Source: Paracoccaceae bacterium
GTDB taxonomy: Bacteria > Pseudomonadota > Alphaproteobacteria > Rhodobacterales > Rhodobacteraceae
Assembly (NCBI GenBank): GCA_026982515.1
Contig: JALSGY010000489.1
Coordinates: 1 to 8,609 of the forward strand
Length of the DNA stretch: 8,609 nucleotides
Direction of reading: 5' to 3'
Of the stretch, positions 6,972 to 8,609 are shown piece after piece. The notes under the pieces are model-generated. The model ran no database searches. It was given only the letters and a program-made list of their open reading frames with translations, and was not told the DNA's origin. A program made the position numbers and the translations under genes. Position 1 is the stretch's first letter; every line of letters begins with the position of its first letter.

Positions 6972-7095
6972 CGCGGCGAGTTGAAATCCGGCTTGGCGCG
7001 CAGTTTCGGCGCTCGGGCGCGCGGGCGCAAGGTTCGAGTTGGCCGGGGCGCGCGCGCCTTCGGGAAATCGCGTGCCGGGGCCTTGCCGGCGCCGC

Positions 7096-8334
7096 TCAGA
7101 GCATCCGGTCGAGTGCCCCGATCAGATGCGCCACCTCCGCCTCGGTGGTGTAATGGACAAAGGACAGGCGCAGCACGCCTTTGGCCGGGTCCACGCCCAT
7201 GGCCCGCAGCGGGCGCACGGCGTAGAAATCGCCGCCCGCGGCCATGATCCCGTGCGCGGCCAGCAGCGCGGCCATTTCCTCGCCGGGGCCGGGCAGCTCT
7301 ACCGCCACGGTGGGCGCGCGGCGCTCGGCCCGGCGCGGCCCCAGCAGGCGCAGGGCGTTCTTCGCGGCGAGGAAATCGAGCAGCGGCTGCAGCAGTTCCG
7401 TTTCGCGCCGGCGCATCAGCCGGGCCACGGCGGCGGCACGGGCCCGCGGCTCGGCGTGGCCGTCGTGGTGGCGGGCGTAAAGCTCGTCGACATAATCCGC
7501 GATCCCCGCGCAGGCGGCTACCTGGGCGTGGTCGGGCCCGGCCGGGGTGAAACGCTTGTACAGCGTATCGGCGTTGAAGAAATGGCCCTGGTTGGGCAGC
7601 GCCTCGGCCAGGGCACGGCGGATCACCATCAGCCCCTGATGAGGGCCGTAGGTCTTGTAGGCGGAAAACAGGTAGATGTCGGCCCCCAGTGCGCCCACAT
7701 CGGGCAGCCCGTGCGGCGCGTAGGAAACCCCGTCGACGCAAACCACCGCCCCCGCCGCATGGGCCATTTCGGTGATCGCGGCCACGTCGTTGATCTCGCC
7801 CACCACGTTGGAGCAATGCGGGAAGGCTACCAGCTTCACCCGCTCATCCAGCAGCGTCTCCAGCCCCGACAGCGGCAGATGGCCGCTTTCGCGGTCGATG
7901 TGCCACTCGCGCACGTCGATCCCGGCCTCGGCCAGCCGCCGCCAGGGGCCCGAGTTGGCCTCGTGGTCCTGATCGGTGACGATGATCGCATCACCCGGCG
8001 AGAGGTGCTCGCGGAAGGCCTGGGCCAGCACGTAGGTGTTCTGGGTGGTGGAGGGGCCGAAGCTCAGCTCCTCGGGCTCGACCCCGAGCATGGCCGACAG
8101 GCGCAGGCGGGCCTCGTCCATCTCTTCGCCGGCCACCCGGCTGGCGGCATAGGGGCCGTAGGGCTGGACCTTGCGCTCGCGGTAGAAGCGGGCGAGGCGT
8201 TCGACCACCGGCGCGCAGGGATAGGAGCCGCCGGCGTTCTCGAAGAAGGCCTGGCCGCGCAGCGAGGGCTCGGAAAAGGCCGGAAAGCGGGCGCGGACGA
8301 AATCGATGTCGAGGGGTTTGCCGTCGTGGCTCAT
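7096..8334 (-). CDS. Class V aminotransferase, cysteine-desulfurase-like protein
   Basis: This 412-residue fold-type I PLP enzyme resembles SufS/kynureninase-type proteins. Visible landmarks are FFENAGGSYP (30-39), DQDHEANSGPW (121-131) with His124 stacking over PLP, VDGVSYAPHG (200-209) with Asp201 for the pyridine nitrogen, and the PLP lysine Lys227 in SAYKTYGPHQG. The C-terminal domain ends with LRLSFVHYTTEAEV. Where SufS has its persulfide cysteine (GHHCA) this protein has GDFYA, with Tyr371, so it is probably not a classical cysteine desulfurase. It fits the 'cysteine desulfurase-like' family (VC1184 type), whose reaction is not settled. GGGAGG six bases before the ATG at 8334 fixes the start; an in-frame ATG 16 codons upstream has no such site. 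It is 137 bp upstream of trgA and could be transcribed separately. Confidence 0.88.
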   Translation of the reverse strand: MSHDGKPLDIDFVRARFPAFSEPSLRGQAFFENAGGSYPCAPVVERLARFYRERKVQPYGPYAASRVAGEEMDEARLRLSAMLGVEPEELSFGPSTTQNTYVLAQAFREHLSPGDAIIVTDQDHEANSGPWRRLAEAGIDVREWHIDRESGHLPLSGLETLLDERVKLVAFPHCSNVVGEINDVAAITEMAHAAGAVVCVDGVSYAPHGLPDVGALGADIYLFSAYKTYGPHQGLMVIRRALAEALPNQGHFFNADTLYKRFTPAGPDHAQVAACAGIADYVDELYARHHDGHAEPRARAAAVARLMRRRETELLQPLLDFLAAKNALRLLGPRRAERRAPTVAVELPGPGEEMAALLAAHGIMAAGGDFYAVRPLRAMGVDPAKGVLRLSFVHYTTEAEVAHLIGALDRML

Positions 8335-8340
8335 GGGGCA

Positions 8341-8346
8341 CCTCCC
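8341..8346 (-). promoter_or_regulatory. Shine-Dalgarno of the aminotransferase gene
   Basis: The minus strand reads GGGAGG six bases before the ATG at 8334. It supports this start against the in-frame ATG 48 bases upstream, which would place this site inside the coding sequence. Confidence 0.7.
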
Positions 8347-8440
8347 GCCTGCAGGCATGGCCCCGATGGCGGGCAAGGTCAAGCGGGGTGCCGATTTGCC
8401 GCGCCGCCTGACGGGGGGCGGGAGAGTGAGCGGTGCGGAA

Positions 8441-8465
8441 GTGAGGGGGCTGTCTGCCCCCTCAC
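8441..8465 (-). terminator. Perfect 10-bp hairpin downstream of acuI
   Basis: GTGAGGGGGC at 8441-8450 and GCCCCCTCAC at 8456-8465 pair perfectly around a 5-base loop. The hairpin lies 35 bases after the acuI stop and about 107 bases before the next start, where a transcript end is expected. No T-run follows on the minus strand, so it is not a canonical intrinsic terminator. It could instead act as a weak terminator, an RNA-stabilising 3' end, or part of a dispersed intergenic repeat. Confidence 0.55.
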
Positions 8466-8500
8466 GCTCCCCCGAGAGTATTTCCCGACAGAAGAAGACC

Positions 8501-8609
8501 TCAGGCGTTCACATCCACCACCACCCGGCCCTTGACCTGCCCCTTGAGGATAGCCCGGCCCAGTTCGGGAAGATCGGCCAGCGTGGCGGTCTGGATCATC
8601 GCCTCCAGC
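8501..8609 (-). CDS. acuI: Acryloyl-CoA reductase AcuI, C-terminal part
   Basis: The last 35 codons and the stop are present; the rest lies beyond the window. The tail reads LEAMIQTATLADLPELGRAI, then LKGQVKGRVVVDVNA. It closely resembles, from memory, the end of AcuI from marine Rhodobacteraceae, a zinc-free medium-chain dehydrogenase/reductase that reduces toxic acryloyl-CoA to propionyl-CoA with NADPH during dimethylsulfoniopropionate or acrylate breakdown. The GRVVVDVNA ending is shared with the wider YhdH/quinone-oxidoreductase group, so a related oxidoreductase cannot be excluded from this piece alone. A perfect hairpin 35 bases downstream suggests that its transcript ends before the aminotransferase gene. 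Confidence 0.75.
   Translation of the reverse strand, partial: LEAMIQTATLADLPELGRAILKGQVKGRVVVDVNA

Noticed and set aside
6959..7816. Upstream in-frame extension of trgA to 432 codons
   Set aside because: The extension is the aminotransferase read in another frame. The ATG at 6958 has its own Shine-Dalgarno and gives the expected TrgA length.
7039..8535. Plus-strand open frame of 498 codons opposite the aminotransferase
   Set aside because: It is antisense to a gene with complete PLP motifs and a strong ribosome binding site, and its own start has no support.

Overview
The window looks like chromosomal DNA of an alphaproteobacterium of the Rhodobacteraceae/Roseobacter type. The grounds are high GC, strong bias to G/C third positions, a trgA-trgB-cysK cluster, and a C-terminus typical of acryloyl-CoA reductase AcuI. 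Every intact gene lies on the minus strand, so gene order runs from high to low coordinates. The only plus-strand gene is a transposase fragment.

Layout in transcription order: the last 35 codons of acuI (8608-8501); a 166-bp spacer with a perfect 10-bp hairpin (8441-8465); a class V aminotransferase of the cysteine-desulfurase-like type (8334-7096); a 137-bp GC-rich spacer with no promoter I can support; then a tightly packed run of trgA (6958-6518), trgB (6521-5388), cysK (5332-4301), a large MscS-type channel (4301-1926), alaX (1929-1210) and a small two-helix membrane protein (1217-639). Four of the five junctions in this run overlap (ATGA, TGATG, ATGA, ATGAATAG). Only trgB-cysK has a gap (55 bp), and cysK has its own strong Shine-Dalgarno there. 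This is probably one operon with translational coupling.

trgA, trgB and the neighbouring cysK are known from Rhodobacter sphaeroides as contributors to high-level tellurite resistance. The gene content fits thiol and membrane stress: a membrane protein, a gamma-glutamylcyclotransferase-like/NUDIX fusion, a cysteine-synthase-like enzyme, a mechanosensitive channel and a trans-editing factor for mischarged tRNA-Ala. The joint role is inference.

The left end (1-433) is decayed. An IS3-type element begins with a terminal repeat at 24 and its OrfA breaks off near 245. There it abuts the 5' end of a minus-strand gene for a secreted, perhaps autotransporter-like, protein. The 434-638 gap holds only that gene's ribosome binding site and a weak hairpin. 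No tRNA, rRNA, CRISPR array or defence gene was seen, and most of the window is conserved housekeeping or stress content.
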